A DNA stretch of 38,956 nucleotides from Pseudomonadota bacterium (GTDB lineage Bacteria > Pseudomonadota > Gammaproteobacteria > SURF-13), in assembly GCA_027624315.1 (NCBI GenBank), contig JAQBXX010000009.1, positions 1 to 38,956 of the forward strand. The letters are read 5' to 3'. How positions within the stretch are numbered: position 1 is the stretch's first letter; every line of letters starts with the position of its first letter. The position numbers and the translations under genes were made by a program. The notes beneath the pieces were generated by a model. That model was not told where the DNA came from and searched no databases. It saw nothing but the letters and a program-made list of their open reading frames with translations. Below are positions 1 to 8,813 of the stretch, piece after piece.

Positions 1-2
1 GT

Positions 3-53
3 CGCCGTCACGGCTTCTCGGAAGCCAGTTACTACCTCTGGCGCGGCAAGTGA
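3..53 (+). pseudogene. Truncated IS3-family OrfA-like transposase remnant at window edge (RRHGFSEASYYLWRGK*)
   Basis: Frame 3 reads RRHGFSEASYYLWRGK then TGA; resembles the (R/K)HGFSEASYYLWR motif of IS3-group OrfA proteins; 5' part is outside the window. Confidence 0.5.
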
Positions 54-266
54 GTGAAGCGAGAGTGAATTAGTTACGCAACTAACCAAAGCTAGAAAAA
101 ATAGATTATCTACTAACCGGAGGGTAACGACATGAGAATAAGGGGACGCTACCCTTTTCTATTCAACGGCTCGCATTTTCGATCCGAAGAAGAGGCAAGC
201 GTAGTGTGCAAGGCCCCTCGGTTATTGCGCCCTACGAGCTTATCAATTCATCGGCAGTGCGGTCTC

Positions 267-367
267 AAATCCCCCCCTCGCTAACGCTCGACCCCCTTTA
301 AGAAAATCCCCCCTCGCTGCCGCTCGACCCCCTTTAAAAAGGGGGTGGCCGCAGATCTGGGGATTTT
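267..367. repeat. Tandem pair of C/G-rich palindromic repeats (AAATCCCCCCTCGCT..CGCTCGACCCCCTTT..AAAGGGGGTGGCCG..GGGGATTTT); first copy truncated
   Basis: Copy A about 267-300, copy B 304-367; same family at 19580-19643 and a shorter relative at 9293-9332. Confidence 0.8.
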
Positions 368-502
368 GGGCCGCTGCTGCTAGCGCTGCTCTGCGGCATT
401 CAATGCCGTCAGTAAATCGGGATGACATTCTCTGTGCCCAGCTGATCAAGGATGCCGGTCTACGCCGCAACAGTCCGGCGCGACTGGCTTCCAGTAGCGC
501 GA

Positions 503-1063
503 TCACTGCGGGTGCGGACGCTGCAGGCCGGCTTCGACCTGAGCACGCTTTTCTTTCCCGGACAATAGCTCGATCAGTTCGAGCGTGAAGTCCATCGCCG
601 TGCCGGGGCCGCGCGAGGTGATGACGTTGCCGTCTCTGACCACGGGATAATTCTCAATCGTGAATTTGGTGGACGCAAGTTTTTCCAGTGTGCCGGGAAA
701 GCCGGTGGCGCGTTTACCATCGAGCAGGCCTGCGTGTGCGAGCACGGCGGGGGCGGCGCAGATGGCGGCGGTGAATTTTCCGCCGTGCGCCATTTTTTTC
801 AGCAGTGTGTGGATGCGCGCGTCGTTATTGAGATTATCGCTGCCGGGTTGTCCGCCGGGCAGCACCACCATGTCGTAGTCGTGCTCCAGTGCCTCATCGA
901 GCGTGGTGTCGGGGAGCAGACGTGTGCCTCGACTCGCTACCACTGGTGTAGCGTCGAGACCAGCAGTGACGACGCTGATGCCCGCGCGGCGCAGCAGGTC
1001 GATGAGGGTGACCGCTTCTAGTTCTTCACACCCCTGCGCTAAAGGTATGAGCACTCTACTCAT
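503..1063 (-). CDS. yajL: DJ-1/PfpI (YajL-like) family protein
   Basis: ORF with MSRVLIPLAQGCEELEAVTLIDLLRRAG and AAICAAPAVLA nucleophile elbow. Confidence 0.85.
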   Translation of the reverse strand: MSRVLIPLAQGCEELEAVTLIDLLRRAGISVVTAGLDATPVVASRGTRLLPDTTLDEALEHDYDMVVLPGGQPGSDNLNNDARIHTLLKKMAHGGKFTAAICAAPAVLAHAGLLDGKRATGFPGTLEKLASTKFTIENYPVVRDGNVITSRGPGTAMDFTLELIELLSGKEKRAQVEAGLQRPHPQ

Positions 1064-1232
1064 GGGCCTCCAAACTACAACAATAAATCTGCGCCAGCTT
1101 TTAAAAACCTTACCTTCAAAGTTATCCCGCAGTCTTGCTGGGGCACTGGGGAATGGGGTTTCTAAAGGGGAGAGACGCAGTTCTCCCCTTTAGTCGCCCG
1201 CGCGAGTTCATCTCGCGCGGTGCGAAATCAAA

Positions 1233-2573
1233 CTAGTTGCGCGACTGAAGTATCGTCAGACCCTTGAGCAGATTGAGCGCTTCGTAGAGCTGGTAATCGC
1301 TGCTGACCAGTGGCTCTTTGTCTTTTTCCGCTGCTGCGGAGCCCGCCTCCGGTTTGGGCGATGCCACGCTCTTCTCTTCCGGCTTTTTGCCGTTGCTGAG
1401 GTGGCGGCTTAGGCTGGCTTCAGTGAGCGGTTCCACGTTGCTCTTTTCACCTACTGTGAGCTTGACGTTTTCGGTGATGATGTCAGGCACGATGCCTTCG
1501 GCCTGGATCGAGCGACCGTTCGGCGTGTAGTAGCGCGCCGTGGTGAGCTTCAGCGCGGTATCGTTGGTGATGGGCAGGATGGTCTGCACCGAGCCCTTGC
1601 CGAATGTCTTACTGCCCATGATGACCGCGCGCCTGTGATCCTGCAACGCACCGGCCACGATCTCCGAGGCCGAGGCGGATCCGCCATTCACCAGCACCAC
1701 CATCGGTGCGCCCTTGAGGGCGTCGTTGGGCGTGGCGGTGAACTTCATCTTGGAATCTTTCACCCGGCCTTCGGTGTAGACAATGAGTCCCTTTTCGAGA
1801 AAGGCATCGCTCACCGTGACCGCAGCACCCAACACGCCGCCCGGATTGTTGCGCAGATCGAGCACCATGCCCTTGAGGCTGCCGCCGCTGTCTTTCTTGA
1901 GCTGGTTCACGGCGTCGATCAGGTTGGTGCCGGTCTGGGCCTGGAATTGCGAGACGCGCACGTAACCGTAGCCCGGCTCCAGTGTCTGCGACTTCACGCT
2001 TTTGGTCTTGATGACGGCGCGCGTGAGTGTGATCTTGAGCGGCTTCTCCTCGCCCTTGCGCAGCAGCGTGAGTGTGATGTTGGTGCCGACCTGGCCGCGC
2101 ATCAGTTTGACGGCGTCGTTCAGCTCCATGCCTTGCAGCGGTGCGTTGTCGAGACGGATGATGAGATCGCCCGCCTGCACGCCGCCGCGCGCTGCGGGAG
2201 TGTCGTCGATCGGTGCGATCACCTTGACGAAACCGTTCTCCATGCCGACCTCAAGCCCGAGGCCTCCGAACTCGCCGCTGGTGCCGATCTGAAGTTCCTT
2301 GTAGGCGTCGGCATCGAGATAGGACGAGTGCGGGTCCAACCCCGACAGCATGCCGCGGATGGCGTAATTGAGCAGGGTTTTGTCGTCCACGCCTTCGACG
2401 TAGTCGCTCTTTACCCGGGCGAACACCTCGGTGAAGGTGCGCAGCTCGGCGAGCGGCAGGGTGGCGGCGCTCTTTTCTTCGCGCTCGGCGAACACACTCT
2501 GCCCGACCGTCAGGGATACGCCCAGCACGAGGCCGAGGGCGAGGATGAGAAAGGCACGTAATGTGGACTTCAT
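1233..2573 (-). CDS. ctpA: Carboxyl-terminal processing protease, S41 family with PDZ domain
   Basis: Signal peptide, PDZ (GGLGLEVG..), GGSASASEIVAGALQDHRRA.IMGSKTFGKGSVQ catalytic region. Confidence 0.92.
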   Translation of the reverse strand: MKSTLRAFLILALGLVLGVSLTVGQSVFAEREEKSAATLPLAELRTFTEVFARVKSDYVEGVDDKTLLNYAIRGMLSGLDPHSSYLDADAYKELQIGTSGEFGGLGLEVGMENGFVKVIAPIDDTPAARGGVQAGDLIIRLDNAPLQGMELNDAVKLMRGQVGTNITLTLLRKGEEKPLKITLTRAVIKTKSVKSQTLEPGYGYVRVSQFQAQTGTNLIDAVNQLKKDSGGSLKGMVLDLRNNPGGVLGAAVTVSDAFLEKGLIVYTEGRVKDSKMKFTATPNDALKGAPMVVLVNGGSASASEIVAGALQDHRRAVIMGSKTFGKGSVQTILPITNDTALKLTTARYYTPNGRSIQAEGIVPDIITENVKLTVGEKSNVEPLTEASLSRHLSNGKKPEEKSVASPKPEAGSAAAEKDKEPLVSSDYQLYEALNLLKGLTILQSRN

Positions 2574-2618
2574 GTGTAGCTCCGTGGCGCGAATTCGAAT
2601 TTAAGATGCGTCTGTTTC

Positions 2619-3740
2619 TTAGTTACTGCGGCCCAGCTTTAGTTCCTGGGGGCGGCACCAGACGAGCGGGTCGCGCGGTACTCCCTGCTCGCGGATTTCG
2701 AAATAGACGCCGGGCCGTTCGTTACCGCCGCTCGCGCCCATCGCTGCAATCACCTCGCCCGCCTCCGCCCGGTCGCCCACGCCCTTATACAGGGCCTGAT
2801 TGTGACCGTACAGGGTCATGTAGCCGTCACCGTGATCAATGATTATCATTAATCCGAAACCGCGCAACCACTCGGCGAACGCGATGCGGCCCGGCGCGAC
2901 GGCACGCACCTCGTCACCCGCGCGTCCCTCGATCAGCACGCCCTGCCAGCGCGCGCGGTCATCAAGGCGGCTGCTGCCAAACGGCGCGGTGGCGTTACCT
3001 TTGGCCGGCCAGGGAAGCTTTCCCTTGAGTGCTGCAAACGGGAGATAACCCTGTTTATCTGCTGCGCGCGGCAGGCGCTTCAGCAGGACACCGAGCGCGC
3101 GCTCATCTTCAAGCAGGCGCGCAAGCTGGCTATCTTTCCGGTGTATGTCGGCATTGAGACGGGCGAGGATTAATTCCCGTGTCTGCTGGCCGTCGTCCAG
3201 TACCGCCTTTTCCTGCTGTTGCTCCACCCGCAGTTCGGCGAGGTGCGCACGCTGTTGTTCGATGGCCTGCGTCGTCGCGGTCAACTGCTCCAGGCCCGCG
3301 CTGGCTTGCGCAATACGTTCCGCGCGCGCGCGATTAAAGTAATTATAGTATAGCAGGCCGCGTCCCAGCCGCGCAGGGTCTTGCTGATTGAGCAGCGTTT
3401 TCAGGTAGTCCTGGCGGCCCATCAGGTACGCGGAGCGGACCTGCGCAGTGAGGGCGTGTCTCTGGGCGCTCATCTCCGTGGCCAGTTGCTCCTTATCGCG
3501 CTGTAACTGCGCCAGCCGCGCATTGTGTTGTTGCGCCTCGGCGTCGAGATCGCGCAGACGCTGGTTGATGCGTCCGATGGCCTGTTCGCTGGTCTTGAGC
3601 GAGTTGAGCAGTTCGCCCTGTGTCCTGTGCGCGCTGACGAGTTCGGTGCGCAGGGCCTGTATGCGCGTGCGCAGTTGTGCAAGTTCCTGGCGTTTGGCGG
3701 CGGTGTCGGCCGCGGGGGCGGGCGCCGCCATGCACACCAA
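2619..3740 (-). CDS. envC: Murein hydrolase activator EnvC-like, coiled coil + M23 domain
   Basis: Signal peptide, long coiled coil, C-terminal LytM-like domain (IIIDHGDGYMTLYGHNQALYKGVGDRAEAGEVIA); gene order gpmI-envC-ctpA. Confidence 0.88.
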   Translation of the reverse strand: MVCMAAPAPAADTAAKRQELAQLRTRIQALRTELVSAHRTQGELLNSLKTSEQAIGRINQRLRDLDAEAQQHNARLAQLQRDKEQLATEMSAQRHALTAQVRSAYLMGRQDYLKTLLNQQDPARLGRGLLYYNYFNRARAERIAQASAGLEQLTATTQAIEQQRAHLAELRVEQQQEKAVLDDGQQTRELILARLNADIHRKDSQLARLLEDERALGVLLKRLPRAADKQGYLPFAALKGKLPWPAKGNATAPFGSSRLDDRARWQGVLIEGRAGDEVRAVAPGRIAFAEWLRGFGLMIIIDHGDGYMTLYGHNQALYKGVGDRAEAGEVIAAMGASGGNERPGVYFEIREQGVPRDPLVWCRPQELKLGRSN

Positions 3741-3778
3741 TAATATGGCGAGGAGCGGCAGCCACCCCCGGCGCGGAT

Positions 3779-5326
3779 TCAGTGCGTGATCTCCACCAGC
3801 GGCACGCCGCTCATCTCCCGCGGTATCGGCAGCCCCATGAGTTTCAGCATCGTGGGCGCGACATCGGCCAGCGCGCCGTCGCCGGCGAGATGCACGGGGC
3901 GGCCCACATAGATCAGTGGCACCGCGTTGGTGGTGTGCGCGGTATGTGCCTGGCCCGTACCCTCGCCGATGAGCTGTTCGGCGTTGCCGTGATCGGCGGT
4001 GATGAGCATCTCGCCGCCCGCCTTGTGCAGGGCCTGCTGGATGCGGCCGAGGCAGGTGTCGATGGTCTCGATGGCCTTGACGGTGGCGGCGAAATTGCCG
4101 GTGTGGCCGACCATGTCTGGGTTGGCGAAATTACAGATGATGACATCGTACTTGCCGCTGTCTATCGCCTTGATGAGCTTGTCGGTGACCTCAAGCGCGC
4201 TCATCTCCGGCTTGAGATCGTACGTCGCCACGTTGGGCGAGGGGATGAGGATGCGGTCTTCGCCCTCGAACGGCTGCTCCTCGCCGCCGTTGAAGAAGAA
4301 CGTCACGTGCGCGTATTTTTCGGTCTCGGCAATGCGCAACTGGCGCAGCCCGTGGCGCGCGATGTAGGCGCCGAACACGTTGTGCAGGCGCTCCGAGGGG
4401 AACGCCACCGGTACGTCGAATTCGTCGTTGTATTCGGTGAGGCTCACGAAGGCGGCGAGTTTCGGTTTGACCGCGCACGCGAAGCCGTTGAAGTCCGGCT
4501 CGATGAAGGCGCGCGTGATCTGGCGCGCGCGGTCGGAGCGGAAATTCATGAACACGGCAACATCGCCGTCCTGCATGCGTAGCGGTTGTTCGGCCGCCGG
4601 CACGATGGCAGTGGCCTTGACGAACTCGTCGGACTCGCCGCGCGCATAGGCGAGCTCAAGCGCGGCGCTCGCCGTAGGCGCCTGAAATTCCGCCTTGCCC
4701 TGCGTGATGAGGTCGTACGCGGCCTGAATGCGCGGCCAGCGGTGGTCGCGATCCATGGCGTAATAGCGCCCGATGATCGAGGCGATGCGCCCGTGACCGA
4801 GCGCGGCGCACTTGTCCTCCAGTAACTTGATCGAGGCTGCGGCGCTCTTGGGCGAGGTGTCGCGCCCGTCGAGGAAGGCGTGAACGTAGACCTGCTTCGC
4901 GCCGCGCTTCACCGCAAGTTCCAGCATGGCGAGGATATGTTCCTCGTGGCTGTGCACGCCGCCCGGCGACAGCAGACCCATGATGTGCAGCGCGTGGCCG
5001 CCGCTCATGGCCTGATCCACGGCGCGCGTGAGCGTCTGGTTGGTGAAGAATGCGCCGCTCTTGATGGCGCGGCTGATGCGCGAGAACTCCTGATACACCA
5101 CGCGCCCGGCGCCGAGGTTCAGGTGGCCGACCTCGGAGTTGCCCATCTGGTCGGCGGGCAGCCCGACGTCGGTGCCGGAGGTGCGCAGCAGCGTGTGCGG
5201 GCAGGTGCTCCACAGCCGTTCCCATACGGGTTTGCGTGCGTGGTAGATCGCGTTGCCGACGGGGTTTTCGCTATAACCCCAGCCATCGAGAATGGTAAGG
5301 ACCAGGGGTCTGGGCACGGATGACAT
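3779..5326 (-). CDS. gpmI: 2,3-bisphosphoglycerate-independent phosphoglycerate mutase
   Basis: [38 protein letters not shown] motifs. Confidence 0.95.
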   Translation of the reverse strand: MSSVPRPLVLTILDGWGYSENPVGNAIYHARKPVWERLWSTCPHTLLRTSGTDVGLPADQMGNSEVGHLNLGAGRVVYQEFSRISRAIKSGAFFTNQTLTRAVDQAMSGGHALHIMGLLSPGGVHSHEEHILAMLELAVKRGAKQVYVHAFLDGRDTSPKSAAASIKLLEDKCAALGHGRIASIIGRYYAMDRDHRWPRIQAAYDLITQGKAEFQAPTASAALELAYARGESDEFVKATAIVPAAEQPLRMQDGDVAVFMNFRSDRARQITRAFIEPDFNGFACAVKPKLAAFVSLTEYNDEFDVPVAFPSERLHNVFGAYIARHGLRQLRIAETEKYAHVTFFFNGGEEQPFEGEDRILIPSPNVATYDLKPEMSALEVTDKLIKAIDSGKYDVIICNFANPDMVGHTGNFAATVKAIETIDTCLGRIQQALHKAGGEMLITADHGNAEQLIGEGTGQAHTAHTTNAVPLIYVGRPVHLAGDGALADVAPTMLKLMGLPIPREMSGVPLVEITH

Positions 5327-5337
5327 AATGTGGCGTA

Positions 5338-5394
5338 TTTACTCAGGAGACACAAAGTAAGGATACACTGCTGACCAAGTGTCTCCTGAGTAAA
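5338..5394. repeat. Perfect 16-bp inverted repeat TTTACTCAGGAGACAC / GTGTCTCCTGAGTAAA, 25-nt loop
   Basis: Arms 5338-5353 and 5379-5394, in the gpmI 5' leader. Confidence 0.9.
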
Positions 5395-5420
5395 AATCTT
5401 ATTAACTCTACCCCCACCCT

Positions 5421-5449
5421 GTCCCGCCCCCTAAACAAGGGGCGGGGAC
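5421..5449. repeat. GC-rich hairpin CCCGCCCC-ctaaacaa-GGGGCGGG
   Basis: 8-bp perfect stem (5423-5430 / 5439-5446), extended by GT/AC across a bulge. Confidence 0.75.
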
Positions 5450-5537
5450 GCGCCTGAGAGTGCAGCCATAACAATGAACTCATGAGTAAATGATTTTATG
5501 CATATAGCTTGGTGGGCTATTATTATATAATGTTTAC

Positions 5538-6017
5538 GTGGCCAATACACTCTGGCACACCTTGGCACATCCGCTTCCAACGACGAGCCTCATGCAACAG
5601 TTCTTCGCCTTCGTAGTCAACCACTGGATATTATTTCTTGCGCTGGTCGTGATCAGCGTGCTGCTGGGCGCGACCATGCTGTCCGAGGTGTTGCTCGGGT
5701 TCAAGTCGGTCACCCCGGCGGCGGCCACGCAGCTTATCAACCGCGAAGGCGCAGTGGTGCTCGATGTACGCGAGGAAAGCGAATTCCGCGCCGGGCACAT
5801 CGTCAATGCCGTGCACGTGCCGCTTGCTGTGCTGGAGGCGCGGATCAAGGAACTGGACAAAATGAGAGACAAGCCGCTCATTGTGACCTGCCAGAACGGA
5901 CAGCTTTCCGCGCGTGCGGGCGATATCCTGCGCAAGCACGGCTTTGCCCAGATATATAAACTGGGCGGCGGCCTGCTGACATGGAAGGACGCCAAGCTGC
6001 CCTTGGTGACGACCTGA
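5538..6017 (+). CDS. Membrane-anchored rhodanese-like domain protein
   Basis: N-terminal TM helix; VVLDVREESEFRAGHIVNAVHVPL; CQNG active-site loop; GTG start. Confidence 0.88.
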   Translation: MANTLWHTLAHPLPTTSLMQQFFAFVVNHWILFLALVVISVLLGATMLSEVLLGFKSVTPAAATQLINREGAVVLDVREESEFRAGHIVNAVHVPLAVLEARIKELDKMRDKPLIVTCQNGQLSARAGDILRKHGFAQIYKLGGGLLTWKDAKLPLVTT

Positions 6018-6018
6018 G

Positions 6019-6288
6019 GTGCCCGTGCCCGAAGTCACTGTCTACAGCACCGGCATGTGCCCCTACTGCGTGCGCGCGCGCCAGTTGCTCGAACGCAAAG
6101 GGGTGCATTACACGGAGCATCGCGTCGACGAGCAGCCCCGTCTGCGCCACGAAATGGAGTCGAAGAGCAGGCGGCGCAGCGTGCCGCAAATCTTCATCAA
6201 CGACGTGCACGTCGGCGGTTTCGATGAGCTCGCGCAGCTTGAGCGTAACGGCAAGCTGGAGGCGTTGTTGCAGGGCAGTACCGCCTGA
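6019..6288 (+). CDS. grxC: Glutaredoxin 3
   Basis: VTVYSTGMCPYCVRARQLLERKGV, SVPQIFINDVHVGGFDEL. Confidence 0.93.
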   Translation: MPVPEVTVYSTGMCPYCVRARQLLERKGVHYTEHRVDEQPRLRHEMESKSRRRSVPQIFINDVHVGGFDELAQLERNGKLEALLQGSTA

Positions 6289-6321
6289 AGTGTCTCTCCC
6301 AAATGAATTTTAGGAAATAAC

Positions 6322-6795
6322 ATGACCACCGAATCCGAAACGCAAAAACCAGCCGAAGACGGCGCACAGTTCTCCATCCAGAAGGTGTACATCAAGGACC
6401 TCTCATTCGAGGCGCCGAATACGCCGCAGATGTTCACCGAACAATGGGCGCCGCACATCGATCTGCATCTGCAAAGCAAGGCCGTCCAAATCGACGCGAC
6501 CGTGCACGAGATCGTGCTCACGGTCACCGTCACGGCCAAGCTCGGCGATAAAACCGCGTATCTGGTGGAGGTGCAGCAGGCCGGTATTTTTACCCTCCAG
6601 GGTTTTGCGCCAGCAGACCTTGCGCGCACGCTGGGCAGTTTCTGCCCCAACATCCTGTTTCCGTTCGCGCGCGAAGCGGTGGCGGAGCTGGTGAGCAAGG
6701 GTGGGTTTCCGCAACTCCTGCTCACGCCGGTAAATTTCGACGCCATCTACGCGCACATGCAGAAGCAGGGTGCGGACAAGGAAGTTGAACACTAG
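6322..6795 (+). CDS. secB: Protein-export chaperone SecB
   Basis: FSIQKVYIKDLSFEAPNTPQMF; CPNILFPFAREAVAELVSKGGFPQLLLTPVNFDA. Confidence 0.95.
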   Translation: MTTESETQKPAEDGAQFSIQKVYIKDLSFEAPNTPQMFTEQWAPHIDLHLQSKAVQIDATVHEIVLTVTVTAKLGDKTAYLVEVQQAGIFTLQGFAPADLARTLGSFCPNILFPFAREAVAELVSKGGFPQLLLTPVNFDAIYAHMQKQGADKEVEH

Positions 6796-6807
6796 CGGAC
6801 GCTGCGG

Positions 6808-7815
6808 GTGAAGGCACCCTCACCCATCGTCGTGCTCGGCGCCGGGTCGTGGGGCACGGCGCTTGCAGTCCTGCTTGCGCGCAACGGCCAACCCACCATG
6901 CTGTGGGGACGCAACGCGGAGTTCATGGCGCAGCTTGCGCAAACGCGCCGCAACTCACGTTTTTTACCCGACGCCGCGTTTCCCGAAAATTTACAGACCA
7001 CGGACGATCTTGCCCGTGCCCTGGACGCGGCGAGCGATTGCCTGATCGCGGTGCCGAGCCACGGCTTCCGTGACACATTGCAACTGCTGGCAGCACGCGC
7101 ACAATCATCCCTGCGCATCGCCTGCGCCACCAAAGGCATGGAGCCCGGTAGCGGCAACCTGCCGCATCAGATAGCGCAAGAGGTGGTGGGCGCTGCCCAC
7201 CCGTTTGCCGTGATCTCCGGCCCCACCTTCGCGCGCGAAGTCGCCGCCGGTTTGCCGACTGCGGTCACCGTCGCCTCGCAAAACGCGGAGTTCGCTGCCG
7301 CACTCGCCGCGCGACTGCACAACGACGGCTTCCGCGCCTACACCTCCGGCGATGTGACCGGCGTGGAGCTGGGGGGCGCCGTTAAAAACGTACTCGCCAT
7401 CGCCGCCGGCATTGCGGACGGCCTCGGCTTCGGTGCCAACACCCGCGCCGCACTCATCACGCGCGGCCTGGCCGAGATGATGCGTTTAGGCGTCGCCCTC
7501 GGCGGCAAGCGCGAAACCTTCATGGGCCTCGCCGGGTTGGGCGACCTCGTGCTCACCTGCACCGACGACCAATCACGCAACCGCCGTCTGGGGCTCGCAC
7601 TCGCGCGCGGCACGCCGCTTACGGACGCATTGCGCGAGATCGGTCAAAGCGTGGAAGGCGTTGCCACTGCGCGCGAAGTCATGCGCCTGGCGCAAGCGCA
7701 GGGTATTGAAATGCCCATCAGCGAACAGGTATGCAGCGTACTGCACGAAGGCAAGAGCCCACGCAACGCGGTGCACGCCCTGCTCGCGCGCGAACAGAAA
7801 GCGGAAACGATTTAA
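6808..7815 (+). CDS. gpsA: Glycerol-3-phosphate dehydrogenase [NAD(P)+]
   Basis: VLGAGSWGTALAVLLARNG; ELGGAVKNVLAIAAGIADGLGFGANTRAALITRGLAEM. Confidence 0.95.
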   Translation: MKAPSPIVVLGAGSWGTALAVLLARNGQPTMLWGRNAEFMAQLAQTRRNSRFLPDAAFPENLQTTDDLARALDAASDCLIAVPSHGFRDTLQLLAARAQSSLRIACATKGMEPGSGNLPHQIAQEVVGAAHPFAVISGPTFAREVAAGLPTAVTVASQNAEFAAALAARLHNDGFRAYTSGDVTGVELGGAVKNVLAIAAGIADGLGFGANTRAALITRGLAEMMRLGVALGGKRETFMGLAGLGDLVLTCTDDQSRNRRLGLALARGTPLTDALREIGQSVEGVATAREVMRLAQAQGIEMPISEQVCSVLHEGKSPRNAVHALLAREQKAETI

Positions 7816-7878
7816 ATACTTAACAAACGTAGTCAGAGTAGGGTGGGCACGTTTTTGTGTCCACGCGGTAGTAACTGC

Positions 7879-7983
7879 CTAACGCTTACTCTCCTTCTTG
7901 GATTTCTTCGCGGCCCTTTTTTCTTTCATGGTCTTGGCCGGTTGCTTCTTGGCTTCCTTCTTACTGCCTTCGCCTTTACTCAT
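7879..7983 (-). CDS. 34-aa Lys-rich small protein (MSKGEGSKKEAKKQPAKTMKEKRAAKKSKKESKR), not in the ORF track
   Basis: ATG-to-TAG ORF; AGGAG Shine-Dalgarno about 8 nt upstream; strongly biased basic composition. Confidence 0.7.
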   Translation of the reverse strand: MSKGEGSKKEAKKQPAKTMKEKRAAKKSKKESKR

Positions 7984-8019
7984 GTGTTTCGCTCCTGTGT
8001 ATCCAAGTTATGAAGAGTA

Positions 8020-8102
8020 GTAGGTCGGCTCAAGGCATGGCCGTAGCCGACAACGCCTTTCATATTAGCAGTGTCGGATCCGCTACGCTTGATCCGACCT
8101 AC
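8020..8102. repeat. REP/BIME-like palindromic element, outer arms GTAGGTCGG / CCGACCTAC with two internal hairpins
   Basis: Outer arms 8020-8028 and 8094-8102; inner GTCGGCT(8024-8030)/AGCCGAC(8045-8051) and GTCGGATC(8073-8080)/GATCCGAC(8091-8098). Confidence 0.8.
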
Positions 8103-8170
8103 GAAGATGCATGGCGCAGTGACACGGTTGGCTGTCCGCGTGAAGCAGACGTTACGCGAGAAGGCTAAGG

Positions 8171-8416
8171 CTAATGAGTGCCTCGCAACAGACCCTCTAT
8201 GCTTAGGTCTTCGTCAATTTCAGGCCAATGGATTCCCTCGCCATCGCCAAGAAGCTCATAATTCTCCAGCTGGCTTCTGGTAGCATTCGATAAACGCGGG
8301 AACCATACTAGCGGGACTGTTACTTTTCGGCCGTCCACTAGAGAGACGACCAAATCGTCATCTGTAAACTCAACATTTTGAGCGAAAGGATGTGTTTCAA
8401 CTGCTAATGTACTCAT
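8171..8416 (-). CDS. DUF2442-like small protein, second gene of a two-gene pair
   Basis: MSTLAVETHPFAQNVEFTDDDLVVSLVDGRKVTVPLVWFPRLSNAT resembles DUF2442; start overlaps the upstream gene's 3' end. Confidence 0.75.
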   Translation of the reverse strand: MSTLAVETHPFAQNVEFTDDDLVVSLVDGRKVTVPLVWFPRLSNATRSQLENYELLGDGEGIHWPEIDEDLSIEGLLRGTH

Positions 8417-8633
8417 TCCAAGCCTCCAAGAGTTTGTTTCTGTTATCTTCAACGTGCCTCTGAATTGCTCGCAGCTCATGAGAGCTGAAGCGCTTTGAAC
8501 CTGCCAATGAAACAGGATTTAACCAAAACTTGGCAAGAAATCGCTCGCGCTGCACATGAATGTGTGGCGGCTCTCCTTTCTCGTTGCTATAGAAATAGAA
8601 ACGGTATGGCCCAGTCCTGAGTATAGTTGGCAT
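8397..8633 (-). CDS. DUF4160-like protein
   Basis: MPTILRTGPYRFYFYSNEKGEPPHIHVQRERFLAKFWLNPVSLA. Confidence 0.8.
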   Translation of the reverse strand: MPTILRTGPYRFYFYSNEKGEPPHIHVQRERFLAKFWLNPVSLAGSKRFSSHELRAIQRHVEDNRNKLLEAWNEYISS

Positions 8634-8750
8634 GCCTATCTGGCTACCCGCTCGACAATTCGTAATCGCAACACAAACCGCTCACACGTTAGGTATAAAG
8701 GACAGCGTTCTGCAATAACGTATTAAAATGTTTGCTTCCATGCACCCTCA

Positions 8751-8797
8751 TCGTCGAACTCGCTGTACTGTAATGTACCCCGAATTCATCCGCTCCG
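8751..8797. repeat. GTACTG-AATGTAC-centred repeat resembling the core of the 23167-23317 element
   Basis: tcgtcgaactcgctGTACtgtaatGTACcccgaattcatcCGCTCCGC versus tgctcggaatcctcatGTACtgatatGTACactccggttcctgCGCTCCGC. Confidence 0.5.
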
Positions 8798-8813
8798 CAA
8801 AGCTGGAAATCGC

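Noticed and set aside
142-163. AAGGGGACGCTACCCTTTTCTATT motif near the IS remnant as a RAYT-associated leader
   Set aside because: Short and not followed by a transposase ORF; too weak to call.
243-506. 87-aa minus-strand ORF overlapping the end of the DJ-1 gene
   Set aside because: C-terminal half is just translated palindromic repeat ([26 protein letters not shown]); no support as a gene.
1635-2561. 308-aa plus-strand ORF opposite ctpA (also 3677..4582, 16365..17423, 36170..37456 and similar)
   Set aside because: Mirror-frame artefacts of codon bias; low-complexity His/Ala/Arg-rich translation, no motif.
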